Below are positions 51,416-62,063 of a stretch of 64,000 nt of DNA, piece after piece. The notes below the pieces were generated by a model. That model ran no database searches, was not told the origin of the DNA, and saw only the letters and a program-made list of their open reading frames with translations. Positions within the stretch are counted from its first letter, which is position 1. Every line of letters begins with the position of its first letter. This DNA comes from Aureimonas ureilytica DSM 18598 = NBRC 106430 (GTDB lineage: Bacteria; Pseudomonadota; Alphaproteobacteria; Rhizobiales; Rhizobiaceae). The translations under genes were made by a program, and so were the position numbers. The stretch spans positions 62,001-126,000 of the forward strand of contig NZ_ARQE01000010.1 in assembly GCF_000382705.1 (NCBI RefSeq), given 5' to 3'.

Positions 51416-53599
51416 TCAGGCGGCGCGCCGGCTGGCGGCCTTCTTCTCCAAGCGGCGGCGATGCAGGACCGGCTCGGTGTAGCCGTTCGGCTGCTCGCGG
51501 CCCTTCAGAACCAGATCGAGCGCGGCCTGGAAGGCGATCGAGCCCTCGAAATCCGCCGCCATCGGCTCGTAGGCCGCATCGCCCGCGTTCTGCTGATCGA
51601 CGACCGCCGCCATGCGCTGCATGGTCTCGACGACCTGCGCCTCGCTGACGACGCCGTGCAGCAGCCAGTTGGCGATGTGCTGCGAGGAGATGCGGCAGGT
51701 TGCGCGATCCTCCATCAGGCCGACATCGTTGATATCGGGCACCTTGGAGCAGCCGACGCCCTGGTCCACCCAGCGCACGACATAGCCGAGAATCCCTTGC
51801 GCATTGTTGTCGAGCTCGGCCTGCACGTCCTCCGGCGTCCAGTTCGGGCGCACGGCGACGGGAATGGTCAGGATGTCGGTCAGCTGCGTGCGCGGATGGC
51901 CTTCCAGCTTGCCCTGCACCTCGGCGACGTCCACCTCGTGATAGTGCGTCGCATGCAGCGTCGCGGCGGTCGGCGAAGGCACCCAGGCCGTGTTGGCGCC
52001 GGCCTTGGGATGGCCGATCTTCTGCTCCAGCATGGCCGCCATCTTGTCGGGCATGGCCCACATGCCCTTGCCGATCTGGGCGTGGCCCTTCAGGCCGCAG
52101 GCAAGGCCGGTGTCGACATTGCGGTCCTCGTAGGCCTTGATCCAGGTGGAGGCCTTCATGTCCCCCTTGCGGATCATGGGACCGAGTTCCATCGACGTGT
52201 GCATCTCGTCGCCGGTGCGGTCGAGGAAGCCAGTGTTGATGAAGACGACGCGCTTGCGGGCGCGGCGGATGCATTCCTTGAGGTTCACCGTGGTGCGGCG
52301 TTCCTCGTCCATGATGCCCATCTTGACCGTGTTGGGCTGAAGACCCAGCGCGGCCTCGACGCGGGCGAAGATCTCGTCCGCGAACTCGACCTCGTCCGGC
52401 CCGTGCATCTTGGGCTTCACGATATAGACCGAGCCCGCGCGCGAGTTGCGCGGGCCGCTGGTCTTCTGGAGATCGTGAAGCGCGATCGTGACCGTGAAGA
52501 GCGCGTCGAGCAGACCTTCCGGCGCCTCGGAGCCATCGGGCAGGAGCACCGCGGGATTGGTCATGAGATGCCCGACATTGCGCACGAGCATCAGCGAGCG
52601 GCCGGGCAGCGTCAGCGTCGAGCCGTCCGGCGCGGTGTAGTCCCGGTCCCCTTCCAGACGACGCGTGACGGTTTCGCCGCCCTTCTGGAACGTCTCCTGA
52701 AGGTCGCCCTTCATGAGGCCGAGCCAGTTGCGATAGACGGCGGCCTTGTCCTCGGCGTCCACGGCCGCGACGGAATCCTCGCAATCCTGGATCGTCGTGA
52801 CCGCGCTCTCCAGGATCACGTCGGAAATGCCGGCATGATCGGTCTTGCCGATCGGCGAGGTCCGGTCGATGACGATTTCGAGATGAAGGCCGTTGTTGCG
52901 AAGGAGGAGCGAGCTCGGCGCGGCGACATCGCCCTTCGTGCCGGCGAACTGCTGCGGCTCGGCCAGCGGCACGAGGCGCGCGTCGCCGAGGCGCGCGCAA
53001 AGCCGGCCGTTCTCGATCTCGAAGCTCTTGGCATCGCGCCAGGACGCGCCGTTCAGCGGCACGGCGCGGTCGAGGAAGTCGCGTGCCCAGGCGACGACCT
53101 TGGCGCCGCGCTTGGCATTGTAGCCGCGCCCCCGCTCCGCGCCGTCTTCTTCGGAAATCGCATCCGTGCCGTAGAGCGCGTCATAGAGCGAGCCCCAGCG
53201 CGCGTTCGCCGCGTTCAGGGCGAAGCGGGCATTGAGCACGGGCACGACGAGCTGCGGCCCGGCGATCGCGGCGATCTCGGGATCGACATTCGCCGTCTCG
53301 ACGCAAAACGCCTCGCCTTCCGGCACGATATAATTGATCTCGCGCAGGAAGCGTTCGGCCTCCGCGCCGTCCACCGCCTGGCCCCGATGCGCGCGGCACC
53401 AGGCGTCGATCTCGGCCTGCAGCGCATCGCGGCGGGCGAGAAGCTCGCGGTTGCGCGGTGTCAGGTCGGTCAGAAGATCGGCCAGGGCCTGCCAGAAGCG
53501 CTCGGGCTCGATCCCCGTGCCGGGCAGGGCTTCGGTCTCGGCGAAATCCTTGAGGACGGGCGAAACCTTCAGGCCATGAAGCTCGACATAATCGCTCAT
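51416..53599 (-). CDS. glcB: malate synthase G
   Basis: 727-residue monomeric malate synthase that condenses glyoxylate with acetyl-CoA. Landmarks: [32 protein letters not shown] split over its N-half, [18 protein letters not shown] with the Mg-ligand Glu and Asp, [15 protein letters not shown], and the C-terminal [20 protein letters not shown] holding the catalytic Asp and the redox-active Cys region. Start [20 protein letters not shown] matches the family and has GGGAG upstream. In this window it can use glyoxylate made by ureidoglycolate lyase. No isocitrate lyase is near. Confidence 0.97.
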   Translation of the reverse strand: MSDYVELHGLKVSPVLKDFAETEALPGTGIEPERFWQALADLLTDLTPRNRELLARRDALQAEIDAWCRAHRGQAVDGAEAERFLREINYIVPEGEAFCVETANVDPEIAAIAGPQLVVPVLNARFALNAANARWGSLYDALYGTDAISEEDGAERGRGYNAKRGAKVVAWARDFLDRAVPLNGASWRDAKSFEIENGRLCARLGDARLVPLAEPQQFAGTKGDVAAPSSLLLRNNGLHLEIVIDRTSPIGKTDHAGISDVILESAVTTIQDCEDSVAAVDAEDKAAVYRNWLGLMKGDLQETFQKGGETVTRRLEGDRDYTAPDGSTLTLPGRSLMLVRNVGHLMTNPAVLLPDGSEAPEGLLDALFTVTIALHDLQKTSGPRNSRAGSVYIVKPKMHGPDEVEFADEIFARVEAALGLQPNTVKMGIMDEERRTTVNLKECIRRARKRVVFINTGFLDRTGDEMHTSMELGPMIRKGDMKASTWIKAYEDRNVDTGLACGLKGHAQIGKGMWAMPDKMAAMLEQKIGHPKAGANTAWVPSPTAATLHATHYHEVDVAEVQGKLEGHPRTQLTDILTIPVAVRPNWTPEDVQAELDNNAQGILGYVVRWVDQGVGCSKVPDINDVGLMEDRATCRISSQHIANWLLHGVVSEAQVVETMQRMAAVVDQQNAGDAAYEPMAADFEGSIAFQAALDLVLKGREQPNGYTEPVLHRRRLEKKAASRRAA

Positions 53600-53789
53600 A
53601 CGGCGCTCCCCTCGCATGCATCGTCGAAAAAGACGGGTCGGCAAGCTGTGTCGGCCATGCGAGGGGCCGCTGTCAAACGGACTTTATCAACCCATGGCAG
53701 GGATCAGGCTTCCCAAACCGGCCCCCGGTCGGGAAACATGCAAACCGGCGCGCTCCCACGCCGCTTCGATCCATGAGGAAGGCTTGCCC

Positions 53790-55397
53790 ATGAAATCGTC
53801 CCTCTTCGGCCTTGCCGCGATTCTCCTCGCCGGCACCGCCCTGCCCGCCGGGGCATTCGACCTGACGATCCTCCATATCAACGACTTCCACAGCCGCGTG
53901 GAGCCGATCAACAAGTATGACGGCCCCTGCTCGGCGAAGGAGGCGGCCGAGAAGAGCTGCTTCGGCGGCATCGCGCGCATCGCCTCCGCCGTCGAGGCCG
54001 AGCGCAAGGCGGCCGGCAGCCGTCCCGTTCTCCTGCTCGACGCGGGCGACCAGAGCCAGGGCTCGCTCTTCTACACCTATTACAAGACCAAGGACTCGGC
54101 CGAGTTCATGAACCGCATCGGCTTCGAGGCCATGGCGGTCGGCAATCACGAGTTCGACGACGGCGTGCCGGTGGCACAGAGCTTCGCGGGCGCGGCGAAG
54201 TTCCCGATGCTGATGGCCAATGCCGACCTGTCGCGCGAGCCCGAACTCGCCAAGCTGATCAAGCCCTCCACGATCATCGAGAAGGACGGAGAGAAGATCG
54301 GCATTATCGGTCTCACCCCGCAGGACAATCAGGAGCTGACGGCGGCCGGCAAGTCGATCAATTTCACCGATCCGGTGGAAGCGGCCAAGCGCGAGGCGGA
54401 GAAGCTGACGAAGGAGGGCGTCAACAAGATCATCCTTCTCAGCCATTCCGGCTACGAGGTGGACAAGCGCCTTGCGGCCGAGGTGCCCGATATCGACGTG
54501 ATCGTCGGCGGCCATTCGCACACGCTTCTTTCCTCCACCGACCCGAAGGCCGCCGGCCCCTATCCGACGCTCGTGAAGGGGCCGGACGGGCGCGAGGTGC
54601 CGATCGTTCAGGCCTATGCCTATTCGAAATATCTCGGCAAGCTCGACGTTTCGTTCGACGACGAGGGCCATGTCACCAAGGCGGAAGGCGCGCCGATCCT
54701 GCTCGACGTGTCGGTGCCGGAGGACGAGAGCTATGTGAAGCGCGTCACTGAGCTCGCCGAGCCGCTGGCGGAAATCCGCAACAAGGTGGTCGCCCAGACG
54801 GCCGAGCCGATCGACGGCGCGCGCGAGGTGTGCCGCAAGGCCGAATGCGCCATGGGCAATCTCGTGTCCGACGCGATCCTCGACCGCACCAAGGACCAGG
54901 GCGTGACGATCGCCATGGGCAATGGCGGCAATGTGCGCGCCTCGATCGACGCGGGCGACGTGACCATGGGCGAAATCCTGACCGTCCTGCCCTTCCAGAA
55001 CACGCTCGCGACCTTCCAGCTGACCGGGGCGGACATCAAGGCGGCGCTCGAAAACGGCGTGTCCCAGGTGGAAGAAGGCGCCGGCCGCTTCCCTCAGGTG
55101 GCGGGCCTCCAGTTCGACTGGTCGCGCAAGGGCCAGCCGGGCGTCGATCGCGTCAAGGCGGTGCGCGTGAAGAATGCTGCCGGCGAATGGGTGCCGATCG
55201 ACCCGGCGGCGACCTATACGGTCGTCTCCAACAACTTCCTGCGCCAGGGCGGCGACGGCTACAAGGTCTTCGCCGAGAAGGGCCAGAACGCCTACGATTT
55301 CGGCCCCAACATGGAAGACGCCGTGGTCGCCTATCTCCAGGCGAAAGGCACGGCCTACAAGCCTTACACGGACGGGCGCATCCGCGAAGTCGAGTAG
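53790..55397 (+). CDS. periplasmic 5'-nucleotidase / UDP-sugar hydrolase family protein
   Basis: 535 residues with signal peptide (KSSLFGLAAILLAGTALPAG). Calcineurin-like metal domain: LTILHINDFHSRVEP, LLDAGDQSQGSLFY, AVGNHEFDDGVP, LLSHSGYEVD, IVGGHSHTLL. C-terminal substrate domain from about 360: NLVSDAILDRT, AMGNGGNVRASIDAGDVTMG, VLPFQNTLATFQLTG, VSNNFLRQGGDGYKVF. It releases nucleosides from nucleotides outside the cell, which could feed the purine transporter and catabolic cluster. GAGGAAGG precedes the ATG. Followed by a 14-base-pair terminator. Confidence 0.94.
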   Translation: MKSSLFGLAAILLAGTALPAGAFDLTILHINDFHSRVEPINKYDGPCSAKEAAEKSCFGGIARIASAVEAERKAAGSRPVLLLDAGDQSQGSLFYTYYKTKDSAEFMNRIGFEAMAVGNHEFDDGVPVAQSFAGAAKFPMLMANADLSREPELAKLIKPSTIIEKDGEKIGIIGLTPQDNQELTAAGKSINFTDPVEAAKREAEKLTKEGVNKIILLSHSGYEVDKRLAAEVPDIDVIVGGHSHTLLSSTDPKAAGPYPTLVKGPDGREVPIVQAYAYSKYLGKLDVSFDDEGHVTKAEGAPILLDVSVPEDESYVKRVTELAEPLAEIRNKVVAQTAEPIDGAREVCRKAECAMGNLVSDAILDRTKDQGVTIAMGNGGNVRASIDAGDVTMGEILTVLPFQNTLATFQLTGADIKAALENGVSQVEEGAGRFPQVAGLQFDWSRKGQPGVDRVKAVRVKNAAGEWVPIDPAATYTVVSNNFLRQGGDGYKVFAEKGQNAYDFGPNMEDAVVAYLQAKGTAYKPYTDGRIREVE

Positions 55398-55428
55398 GCG
55401 CGAAGCGTCTTCGGGCGCGACAGGACGA

Positions 55429-55467
55429 GGTCCCGCGCCGGCGCTCGAGCGCTGCCGGCGCGGGACC
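55429..55467 (+). terminator. strong hairpin after the 5'-nucleotidase gene
   Basis: Arms GGTCCCGCGCCGGC (55429-55442) and GCCGGCGCGGGACC (55454-55467), 14 bases, loop GCTCGAGCGCT, followed by TTCCCTCT. Confidence 0.85.
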
Positions 55468-55549
55468 TTCCCTCTCCGTCGGCAGGAAAACCGCTCGACC
55501 CGGCGGCGCGAGAAGCTAATCTTGCCCCAGTTGATGACGAGGAGACGAG

Positions 55550-56563
55550 ATGGACGGATTGGCGGATTTCGGGATCGGGCCCGGCAGCATTCTGGTCGTG
55601 GTGGTCGTCGTGGCGGTGCTCGTCATCCTCGCCTCGACGGTGAAGATCGTGCCGCAGGGCTACAATTACACGGTCGAGAATTTCGGCCGCTACGTGCGCA
55701 CGCTGACGCCCGGCCTCAACCTCATCATGCCCTTCATCGAGCGCATCGGGCACAAGATGAACATGATGGAGCAGGTGCTCGACGTTCCGACACAGGAGGT
55801 CATCACCCGCGACAACGCCTCCGTCGCCGCCGACGGCGTCGCCTTCTACCAGATTCTCGACGCGTCCTCGGCGGCCTACGAGGTGTCGAACCTGCAATAC
55901 GCCATCCTCAATCTCGTCATGACCAATCTGCGCTCGGTCATGGGCTCGATGGATCTCGACGATCTCCTGTCCAACCGCGACACGATCTCCGAGCGCATCC
56001 TGCGCGTCGTCGATCAGGCCGCCCATGGCTGGGGCATCAAGATCACCCGGATCGAGATCAAGGACATCAACCCGCCCAAGAACCTCGTGGATTCCATGGC
56101 GCGGCAGATGATGGCCGAGCGCGAGAAGCGCGCCGAAATCCTGGAAGCCGAGGGCGCGCGCAACGCCAAGATCCTGCGCGCGGAAGGCGAGAAGCAGGCG
56201 CAGATCCTGGAAGCCGAGGGCAAGCGCGAGGCCGCCTATCGCGAGGCCGAGGCGCGCGAGCGCCTGGCCGAGGCCGAAGCCAAGGCGACGCGCATGGTGT
56301 CGGAAGCCATCGCGGCGGGCGACGTGCAGGCGATCAACTATTTCGTGGCGCAGCGCTACACCGAGGCGCTCGCCAAGATCGCCTCCGCGCCCAACCAGCG
56401 CGTGGTGATGATGCCGCTCGAAGCCTCCTCGCTGATCGGGGCGATCGGCGGCATCGCGGAACTGGCCCGCGCGAGCTTTCCCGACGCGCCCTCCCCCACA
56501 GCCGCACCGCCCGCCGGCGCGCGGCGCCCGCCCAATGTCATGCAGCCCCGCACGCAGGGGTGA
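55550..56563 (+). CDS. SPFH-domain (stomatin/QmcA-like) membrane protein
   Basis: 337 residues. One N-terminal helix (ILVVVVVVAVLVILASTV), then the SPFH/band-7 domain: VPQGYNYTVENFGRYVRTLTPGLN, VPTQEVITRDNASVAADGV, RDTISERILRVVDQAAHGWG. A coiled coil rich in Glu/Ala/Lys with EAEGAR/EAEGKR repeats runs from about 190 to 250. Forms membrane microdomain scaffolds and protease-regulating cages. The stop overlaps the NfeD gene, the usual partner pair. Starts 82 bases after the previous terminator. Confidence 0.94.
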   Translation: MDGLADFGIGPGSILVVVVVVAVLVILASTVKIVPQGYNYTVENFGRYVRTLTPGLNLIMPFIERIGHKMNMMEQVLDVPTQEVITRDNASVAADGVAFYQILDASSAAYEVSNLQYAILNLVMTNLRSVMGSMDLDDLLSNRDTISERILRVVDQAAHGWGIKITRIEIKDINPPKNLVDSMARQMMAEREKRAEILEAEGARNAKILRAEGEKQAQILEAEGKREAAYREAEARERLAEAEAKATRMVSEAIAAGDVQAINYFVAQRYTEALAKIASAPNQRVVMMPLEASSLIGAIGGIAELARASFPDAPSPTAAPPAGARRPPNVMQPRTQG

Positions 56564-57036
56564 GCGCCGTGGATGGATTCGTCTGGAGCTATGGCTGGCT
56601 TCTCGCGGGATTCGCCCTGCTTCTCGGCGAATTGTTCCTGCCGGGCGTTTATCTCCTGTTTCCCGCCATCGGCGCGCTCGTGATCGGGCTCAACGCGCTC
56701 TGGCTTGCCGATTTCAGCTGGCAGAGCCAATGGATCGGCTTCGCCCTAGTGACGGCGGTCGCCGCCCTTCTCGGCCATCGCGTCTACGGACGCCGCGCCA
56801 AGCCGGCGGGCGACACGCCGCTGAACGAGCGCACGGCGCGGCTCGTCGGGCGGCGGGCCGTGGTCAGCGAGGATATCCGCAACGGGCGCGGGCGCGTCGC
56901 GGTGGAGGACGGCTGGTGGAGCGCCGAGGGACCGGACCTTGCCGCCGGCACCCCGGTCGTGATCGAGGCGGCGGACGGCTCGGTGCTGCGCGTGCGCGCC
57001 GCGGAGACGCCGCCCTCCGCTAGAGGCGGCGCCTAG
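56560..57036 (+). CDS. NfeD-family membrane protein
   Basis: 158 residues starting at a GTG that overlaps the SPFH gene stop (GTGA); a second GTG three codons later is also possible. Two to three helices (GWLLAGFALLLGELFLPGVY, IGALVIGLNALWLADF, WIGFALVTAVAALLGH) and a C-terminal OB-like domain LNERTARLVGRRAVVSEDIR / GRVAVEDGWWSAEGPDL. NfeD proteins accompany SPFH/stomatin proteins and are thought to help scaffold membrane proteolysis. The TAG stop interlocks with the TAG of the convergent ROK regulator. Confidence 0.9.
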   Translation: MSAVDGFVWSYGWLLAGFALLLGELFLPGVYLLFPAIGALVIGLNALWLADFSWQSQWIGFALVTAVAALLGHRVYGRRAKPAGDTPLNERTARLVGRRAVVSEDIRNGRGRVAVEDGWWSAEGPDLAAGTPVVIEAADGSVLRVRAAETPPSARGGA

Positions 57037-58424
57037 CGCTCGGCCAGGAGCACCCGGTGGTCGAGCAGGAACTTGGCGAAGAAGGGCAGGCTCGCCGAGC
57101 CGACCTCGCGCGCCGAGCGGCCGATCGAGCCTTCCGTCACCGCCACCGGCAGGAGCCCCTGGAAGTCGAACGCGGCGAGCGCCCGGCGCGTCGCCTCCAC
57201 GAGACGGGCGCGAACGGCGGGCGGAAAACTCCCGTCGATCACCGCGCGCTCGAAATCGTAGAGCGACACCGAGGAAGCGATGGCATAGGCGAGGCCTTCG
57301 GCCGCGACCTCGATCCAGTCGTCCAGGAGAGGCCCGAGATCGGACCAGTCCGCATCGCGCCGCCAGAGCTCGACGGCCGAGCGGCCGGAGGCTTCCACCA
57401 TGCGCTCCAGAACGTGGATCGAGGCGACATGGATGAGCTGGCGCCGATCGCCGAGACGCGTCGGCACGGGCATGGAGCCGAGCGCGCCGGCATTGCCGAG
57501 CCGACCGGGAATGAGCGCGCCGTCCATCACGATGCCCCCGCCGACGAAGGCGCCGACGAAGAAATACACGAAATTGGCCGAGACATCGGTGCCGAAGGCC
57601 TGTTCCGCTCCGCAGGCGGCGGTGACGTCGTTGGCGATGAACACCGCCTCGCCCGTCGCCTGTTCCAGCTCGGCGCCGAAATCGACGCTGCGCCAGTCCT
57701 CCATCTCGCCGGGCGGCGCGCCGTTCGCCTCGCCCCAGGACCAGATCTCGAAGGGCATGCCGACGCCGAGGCCCACGATGCGGCGGCGATGGGCCGGCGA
57801 CAGCGACTGGCGAAGGGCGACGCTCGCCTCCTCCACGAAGCGCATGACCTCGGCCCGGCGCGGGAAGCGGTAGAGAATGGCGCGGCTTTCGCGCACGCGC
57901 CCGACGAAATCCATCAGCACCATTTCGCTGGTGCGCCGGCCGAACTTCAGGCCGAGCGCGAAGGCGCCGTCCGGGTTGAGCCGCATGGGAACGGAGGGCT
58001 GGCCGACCCGGCCGCGCCGGGGCTCGCCCGCCAGCACCAGACCGTCCGCTTCCAGCGAGCGCATGATCACGGAGGCCGTCTGCGGCGACAGGCGCGACAG
58101 GCGCGCGATCTCGGATTTCGCCAGTTCGCCATGGCGGCGGATCAGGGAAAGGACGGCGCGCTCGTTATGGGCGCGCAGGCCCGCCTGGTTCGAGCCGCGA
58201 AGAAACTCGTCGCGTTCGGCCGAGGCGCCGGCCGGCGACCCCTTTTCGGTCGGGTCCTTCTCCATCGAACCCTTCTCGATCGAACCCCTGTCGATCGAAC
58301 TCTTGTCGGCCTGCCCTCCGTCGGCAGATCCTTTGCCCGCGACCGAAGCCGCCGCCTCCATACCCAATGGTCGACCCTCCCGTCGACGCCCGCTGCTTAC
58401 ACTTGCGGTTCGTGACGCGAGCAT
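57033..58424 (-). CDS. ROK-family transcriptional regulator of the frc operon
   Basis: 463 residues. Helix-turn-helix ERAVLSLIRRHGELAKSEIA / RLSRLSPQTASVIMRSLEADGLV at about 88-130, followed by a ROK sugar-binding domain (GLGVGMPFEIWSWGE, FIANDVTAACGAEQAFG, FVGAFVGGGIVMDGALIPGR). The kinase-type DIGGT is degenerate (LGLKFGRRTSE), as in repressors. The first 75 residues are a hydrophilic tail with four pentapeptide repeats of the S(I/M)(D/E)(R/K)GS kind. The start is uncertain: the ATG at 58424 has no SD, and a TTG about 20 codons later has GGGAGG. Divergent from frcB, so probably its repressor. Confidence 0.88.
   Translation of the reverse strand: MLASRTASVSSGRRREGRPLGMEAAASVAGKGSADGGQADKSSIDRGSIEKGSMEKDPTEKGSPAGASAERDEFLRGSNQAGLRAHNERAVLSLIRRHGELAKSEIARLSRLSPQTASVIMRSLEADGLVLAGEPRRGRVGQPSVPMRLNPDGAFALGLKFGRRTSEMVLMDFVGRVRESRAILYRFPRRAEVMRFVEEASVALRQSLSPAHRRRIVGLGVGMPFEIWSWGEANGAPPGEMEDWRSVDFGAELEQATGEAVFIANDVTAACGAEQAFGTDVSANFVYFFVGAFVGGGIVMDGALIPGRLGNAGALGSMPVPTRLGDRRQLIHVASIHVLERMVEASGRSAVELWRRDADWSDLGPLLDDWIEVAAEGLAYAIASSVSLYDFERAVIDGSFPPAVRARLVEATRRALAAFDFQGLLPVAVTEGSIGRSAREVGSASLPFFAKFLLDHRVLLAER
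58250..58306. repeat. in-frame 15-bp tandem repeats in the regulator gene
   Basis: About four imperfect copies of a 15-base unit of the form CTCGATCGAACCCTT on the plus strand, encoding the pentapeptide repeat in the N-terminal tail of the ROK regulator. Copies differ at one to four bases, so the array is not fresh. Confidence 0.7.
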
Positions 58425-58443
58425 GGGGGAGACGTTACCGAAC

Positions 58444-58503
58444 TGTCAATAAATAAATCCGTGTGAGTTATTGATTGACACGCCCCGGCGGATCGTGTCC
58501 TAT
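58444..58503 (+). promoter_or_regulatory. frcBCA promoter and candidate ROK operator
   Basis: TTGACA (58475-58480), 17-base spacer, TCCTAT (58498-58503) forms a plausible sigma-70 promoter for frcB. Overlapping it on the left is an A/T-rich dyad TGTCAATAA (58444-58452) / TTATTG (58468-58473) plus a further TTGACA; ROK regulators bind A/T-rich TTATT-type sites. The position would let the divergent regulator block frcB. Confidence 0.5.
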
Positions 58504-58582
58504 CGGACCATACGATCCCGGCGAGGAGGCTGGGTCGGGCCGAGCCACCCGAGCGGGGCCGGTCGTACTGGGAGGATATCTC

Positions 58583-59614
58583 GTGAATCTGCGTCATCTC
58601 TTCGCGTCCGCAGCCGTGGGCGCCGTCGGCCTTCTCGCGCTGTCCGGCTCGGCCTTCGCCCAGAGCCCGACGACGGTCTGCCTGATCACCAAGACCGACA
58701 CGAACCCCTTCTTCGTGAAGATGAAGGAAGGCGCCGAGGCCAAGGCCAAGGAACTCGGCATCAATCTCCAGTCCTATGCCGGCCGCGTCGACGGCGATTC
58801 CGACAGCCAGGTCCAGGCGATCGAAAGCTGCATCGCGGGCGGTGCCAAGGGCATTCTCATCACCGCGTCCGACACCAAGGGCATCGTGCCGGCGGTGAAG
58901 AAGGCGCGCGACGCGGGCCTCATCGTGATCGCGCTCGACACGCCGCTGGAGCCGCTCAACGCCGCCGACGCGACGTTTGCCACCGACAATTACGAGGCGG
59001 GCGTCCTGATCGGCCAGTGGGCCAAGGCCAAGATGGGGGCCGAGGCCGACAACGCCAAGATCGCCTTCCTCGACCTCACCCCGCAGCAGCCCTCCGTCGC
59101 CGTTCTGCGCGACCAGGGCTTCATGGAAGGGTTCGGCATCGACGTGAAGGACAAGGCGATCGTCGGCGACGAAAGCGACAAGCGCATCGTCGGCCATGAC
59201 GTGACCAACGGCAACGAGGAAGGCGGCCGTCAGGCCATGGAGAACCTTCTCCAGAAGGACCCCTCGATCAATCTCGTCTACACGATCAACGAGCCCGCCG
59301 CCGCCGGCGCCTACGAAGCGCTGAAGAGCCTCGGCGTCGCCGACAAGGTGACGATCGTCTCGGTGGACGGCGGCTGCCCGGGCATCGCCAACGTCAAGGC
59401 CGGCGTCATCGGCGCGACCTCCATGCAGTACCCGCTGAAAATGGCGGCGATGGGCGTCGAGGCCGTCAAGACCTTCGTGGACTCGGGCAAGAAGCCGGAA
59501 GCCTCGGCCGGTCTCGACATCACCAACACGGGCGTCGATCTCGTCACCGACAAGCCGGTGGACGGCGTGAAGTCCATGGACTCGGCCGCCGCCGCCAAGG
59601 CCTGCTGGGGCTGA
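58583..59614 (+). CDS. frcB: fructose-type ABC transporter periplasmic binding protein
   Basis: 343 residues beginning at GTG with GGGAGG 8 bases upstream. Signal peptide ending AFA-QS (about residue 27). Type I periplasmic binding fold of the RbsB family: [79 protein letters not shown]. Sequence pattern and operon order match FrcB of Sinorhizobium, which binds fructose, mannose and ribose. A stem-loop follows before frcC. Confidence 0.93.
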   Translation: MNLRHLFASAAVGAVGLLALSGSAFAQSPTTVCLITKTDTNPFFVKMKEGAEAKAKELGINLQSYAGRVDGDSDSQVQAIESCIAGGAKGILITASDTKGIVPAVKKARDAGLIVIALDTPLEPLNAADATFATDNYEAGVLIGQWAKAKMGAEADNAKIAFLDLTPQQPSVAVLRDQGFMEGFGIDVKDKAIVGDESDKRIVGHDVTNGNEEGGRQAMENLLQKDPSINLVYTINEPAAAGAYEALKSLGVADKVTIVSVDGGCPGIANVKAGVIGATSMQYPLKMAAMGVEAVKTFVDSGKKPEASAGLDITNTGVDLVTDKPVDGVKSMDSAAAAKACWG

Positions 59615-59617
59615 GCC

Positions 59618-59641
59618 CCTCGCGGGGGATCTCTCTCCCCC
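59618..59641 (+). other. intercistronic stem-loop between frcB and frcC
   Basis: Arms CGCGGGGG (59618-59625) and CCCCCGCG (59634-59641) with an 8-base pyrimidine-rich loop, 4 bases after the frcB stop. It probably protects the upstream message or partly terminates, giving more binding protein than permease. The remaining 190 bases to frcC contain no gene. Confidence 0.65.
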
Positions 59642-59835
59642 GCGCCCTCCCTCTCAAGGGCACACCGCTTTTTCCAAGGGACGTCTCGTCCCTTGCGACC
59701 CTCTTCCTTCGAAAGCGCGCTCCGGCCAGGCCGGGGCGCTCGAGGCCCCGTTCGATCCGGGTGCCGTCCTGACGGAAAGCGGGAACCGGGGCGCGCGCCC
59801 CGCCAAGACGACCTCACCCCTTCAGGAGGCTCCGC

Positions 59836-60912
59836 ATGAGCGAGACGACCACCCCCAAGGGCAGCGAATTCGAGTCGCAGCTGAACAAGAGCGACACGCG
59901 CGTCGCCGAGTTCACCGGCACGAAGCGCACGCCCCTTCAGCATCTCCAGCATTTCCTGCACGGCAACCCGACCATGGTGCCGGTGATCGTGCTTCTGGCC
60001 GGCATCGGCATTTTCGGCTCGCTGATCGGCGGGCGCTTCTTCAACGCCTTCACCATGACGCTGATCCTTCAGCAGGTGGCGATCGTGGGCATCGTCGGCG
60101 TCGCGCAGACGCTGATCATCCTGACCGCCGGCATCGACCTGTCGGTCGGCGCGATCATGGTCCTGTCCTCGGTCATCATGGGCAATCTCGCCGTGGTGAA
60201 CGGCGTCCCCGCCCCGCTCGCGCTCCTCATCGGCTTTGCGGTCGGCACGCTCTGCGGCGCGATCAACGGCGTTCTCGTCGCCAAGGTGCGATTGCCGCCC
60301 TTCATCGTGACGCTCGGCATGTGGTTCGTGTTCGAGGCGGTGAACTTCATCTACACGCAGAACGCCACGATCCGCGCGCAGGACGTGGAAGCGGCCGCTC
60401 CGCTTCTCCAGTTCCTCGGCAACACGTTCCAGATCGGCGGCGCGGTCTTCACCTATGCGGTGGTCTCCGTCCTCCTGCTCGTCGCGCTCTTCTACTACAT
60501 CCTCAACAACACGGCCTGGGGCCGGCATGTCTACGCCATCGGCGACGACGAGGACGCGGCGCGCCTGTCGGGCATCCGCTCCAACAAGGTCCTCATCTCC
60601 GTCTACGCGGTGTCGGGCCTCATCTGCGCCTTTGCCGGCTGGGCCCTGATCGGGCGCATCGGCTCGGTCTCGCCGACCTCGGGCTATGAAGCCAACATCC
60701 AGGCCATCACGGCGGTGGTCATCGGCGGCACCTCGCTCTTCGGGGGTCGCGGCTCGGTGATCGGGACCCTCGTCGGCGCGCTCATCGTCGGCGTCTTCGC
60801 CATGGGCCTGCGCATCTACGGCACCGACCCGCAATGGACCCGCCTCACCGTGGGCGCCCTCATCATCGCGGCCGTCGCGGCCGACCAGTGGATCCGGAAG
60901 GTATCGGCCTGA
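59836..60912 (+). CDS. frcC: fructose-type ABC transporter permease
   Basis: 358-residue permease of the RbsC family with about ten helices. ILTAGIDLSVGAIMVLSSVI is the hallmark block near 100, followed by NGVLVAKVRLPPFIVTLGMW and IQAITAVVIGGTSLFGGRGS with the conserved GG-containing loop. A 40-residue hydrophilic N-terminal tail resembles FrcC. AGGAGGCT lies before the ATG. frcA follows after 2 bases. Confidence 0.94.
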   Translation: MSETTTPKGSEFESQLNKSDTRVAEFTGTKRTPLQHLQHFLHGNPTMVPVIVLLAGIGIFGSLIGGRFFNAFTMTLILQQVAIVGIVGVAQTLIILTAGIDLSVGAIMVLSSVIMGNLAVVNGVPAPLALLIGFAVGTLCGAINGVLVAKVRLPPFIVTLGMWFVFEAVNFIYTQNATIRAQDVEAAAPLLQFLGNTFQIGGAVFTYAVVSVLLLVALFYYILNNTAWGRHVYAIGDDEDAARLSGIRSNKVLISVYAVSGLICAFAGWALIGRIGSVSPTSGYEANIQAITAVVIGGTSLFGGRGSVIGTLVGALIVGVFAMGLRIYGTDPQWTRLTVGALIIAAVAADQWIRKVSA

Positions 60913-60914
60913 CC

Positions 60915-61706
<792 letters not shown>

Positions 61707-61728
61707 ACCAGCGGCGCTTCATTCGATG

Positions 61729-61762
61729 AAAAAGGCCGGCGCCTTCCGGAACGCCGGCCTTT
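61729..61762 (+). terminator. intrinsic terminator between frcA and the ParDE module
   Basis: Arms AAAAGGCCGGCG (61729-61740) and CGCCGGCCTTTT (61751-61762), loop CCTTCCGGAA; serves both convergent units. Confidence 0.92.
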
Positions 61763-61763
61763 T

Positions 61764-62057
61764 CTACATGTGCCGGTCGATATCCATCCGGGCATGGAGG
61801 ACACGCACCACCTCAATGCGGTTCTCGCTCCTACGATGAATAATGAGATGGGAGCGGACCAAGCTCTTTTCGAAGCCTGAAATCTCCTTCGCCATCGTCC
61901 GTGATCGCGTCTGGCCTGTGGCAAGACCCTCGATGGCGCGGCGGAGTTCAGCGAGATAGGCAGTCGCCTGGGCTAAGGACCATTCACGTGCCGTGTAGCG
62001 GAAGATGTCGGCGAGGTCCTGCCGCGCCTTGGGCGTTAATTGAACCTTAGGCGCCAT
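61764..62057 (-). CDS. parE: RelE/ParE-family toxin
   Basis: 97 residues: VQLTPKARQDLADIFRYTAR, WSLAQATAYLAELRRAIEGL, ISGFEKSLVRSHLIIHRRSE, IEVVRVLHARMDIDRHM. The C-terminal VLHARMD pattern with basic residues is ParE-like (gyrase poison) rather than RelE ribonuclease. It begins six bases after the antitoxin stop. Local GC is lower than in neighbours, consistent with mobility of such modules. Confidence 0.92.
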   Translation of the reverse strand: MAPKVQLTPKARQDLADIFRYTAREWSLAQATAYLAELRRAIEGLATGQTRSRTMAKEISGFEKSLVRSHLIIHRRSENRIEVVRVLHARMDIDRHM

Positions 62058-62063
62058 GCTTCC

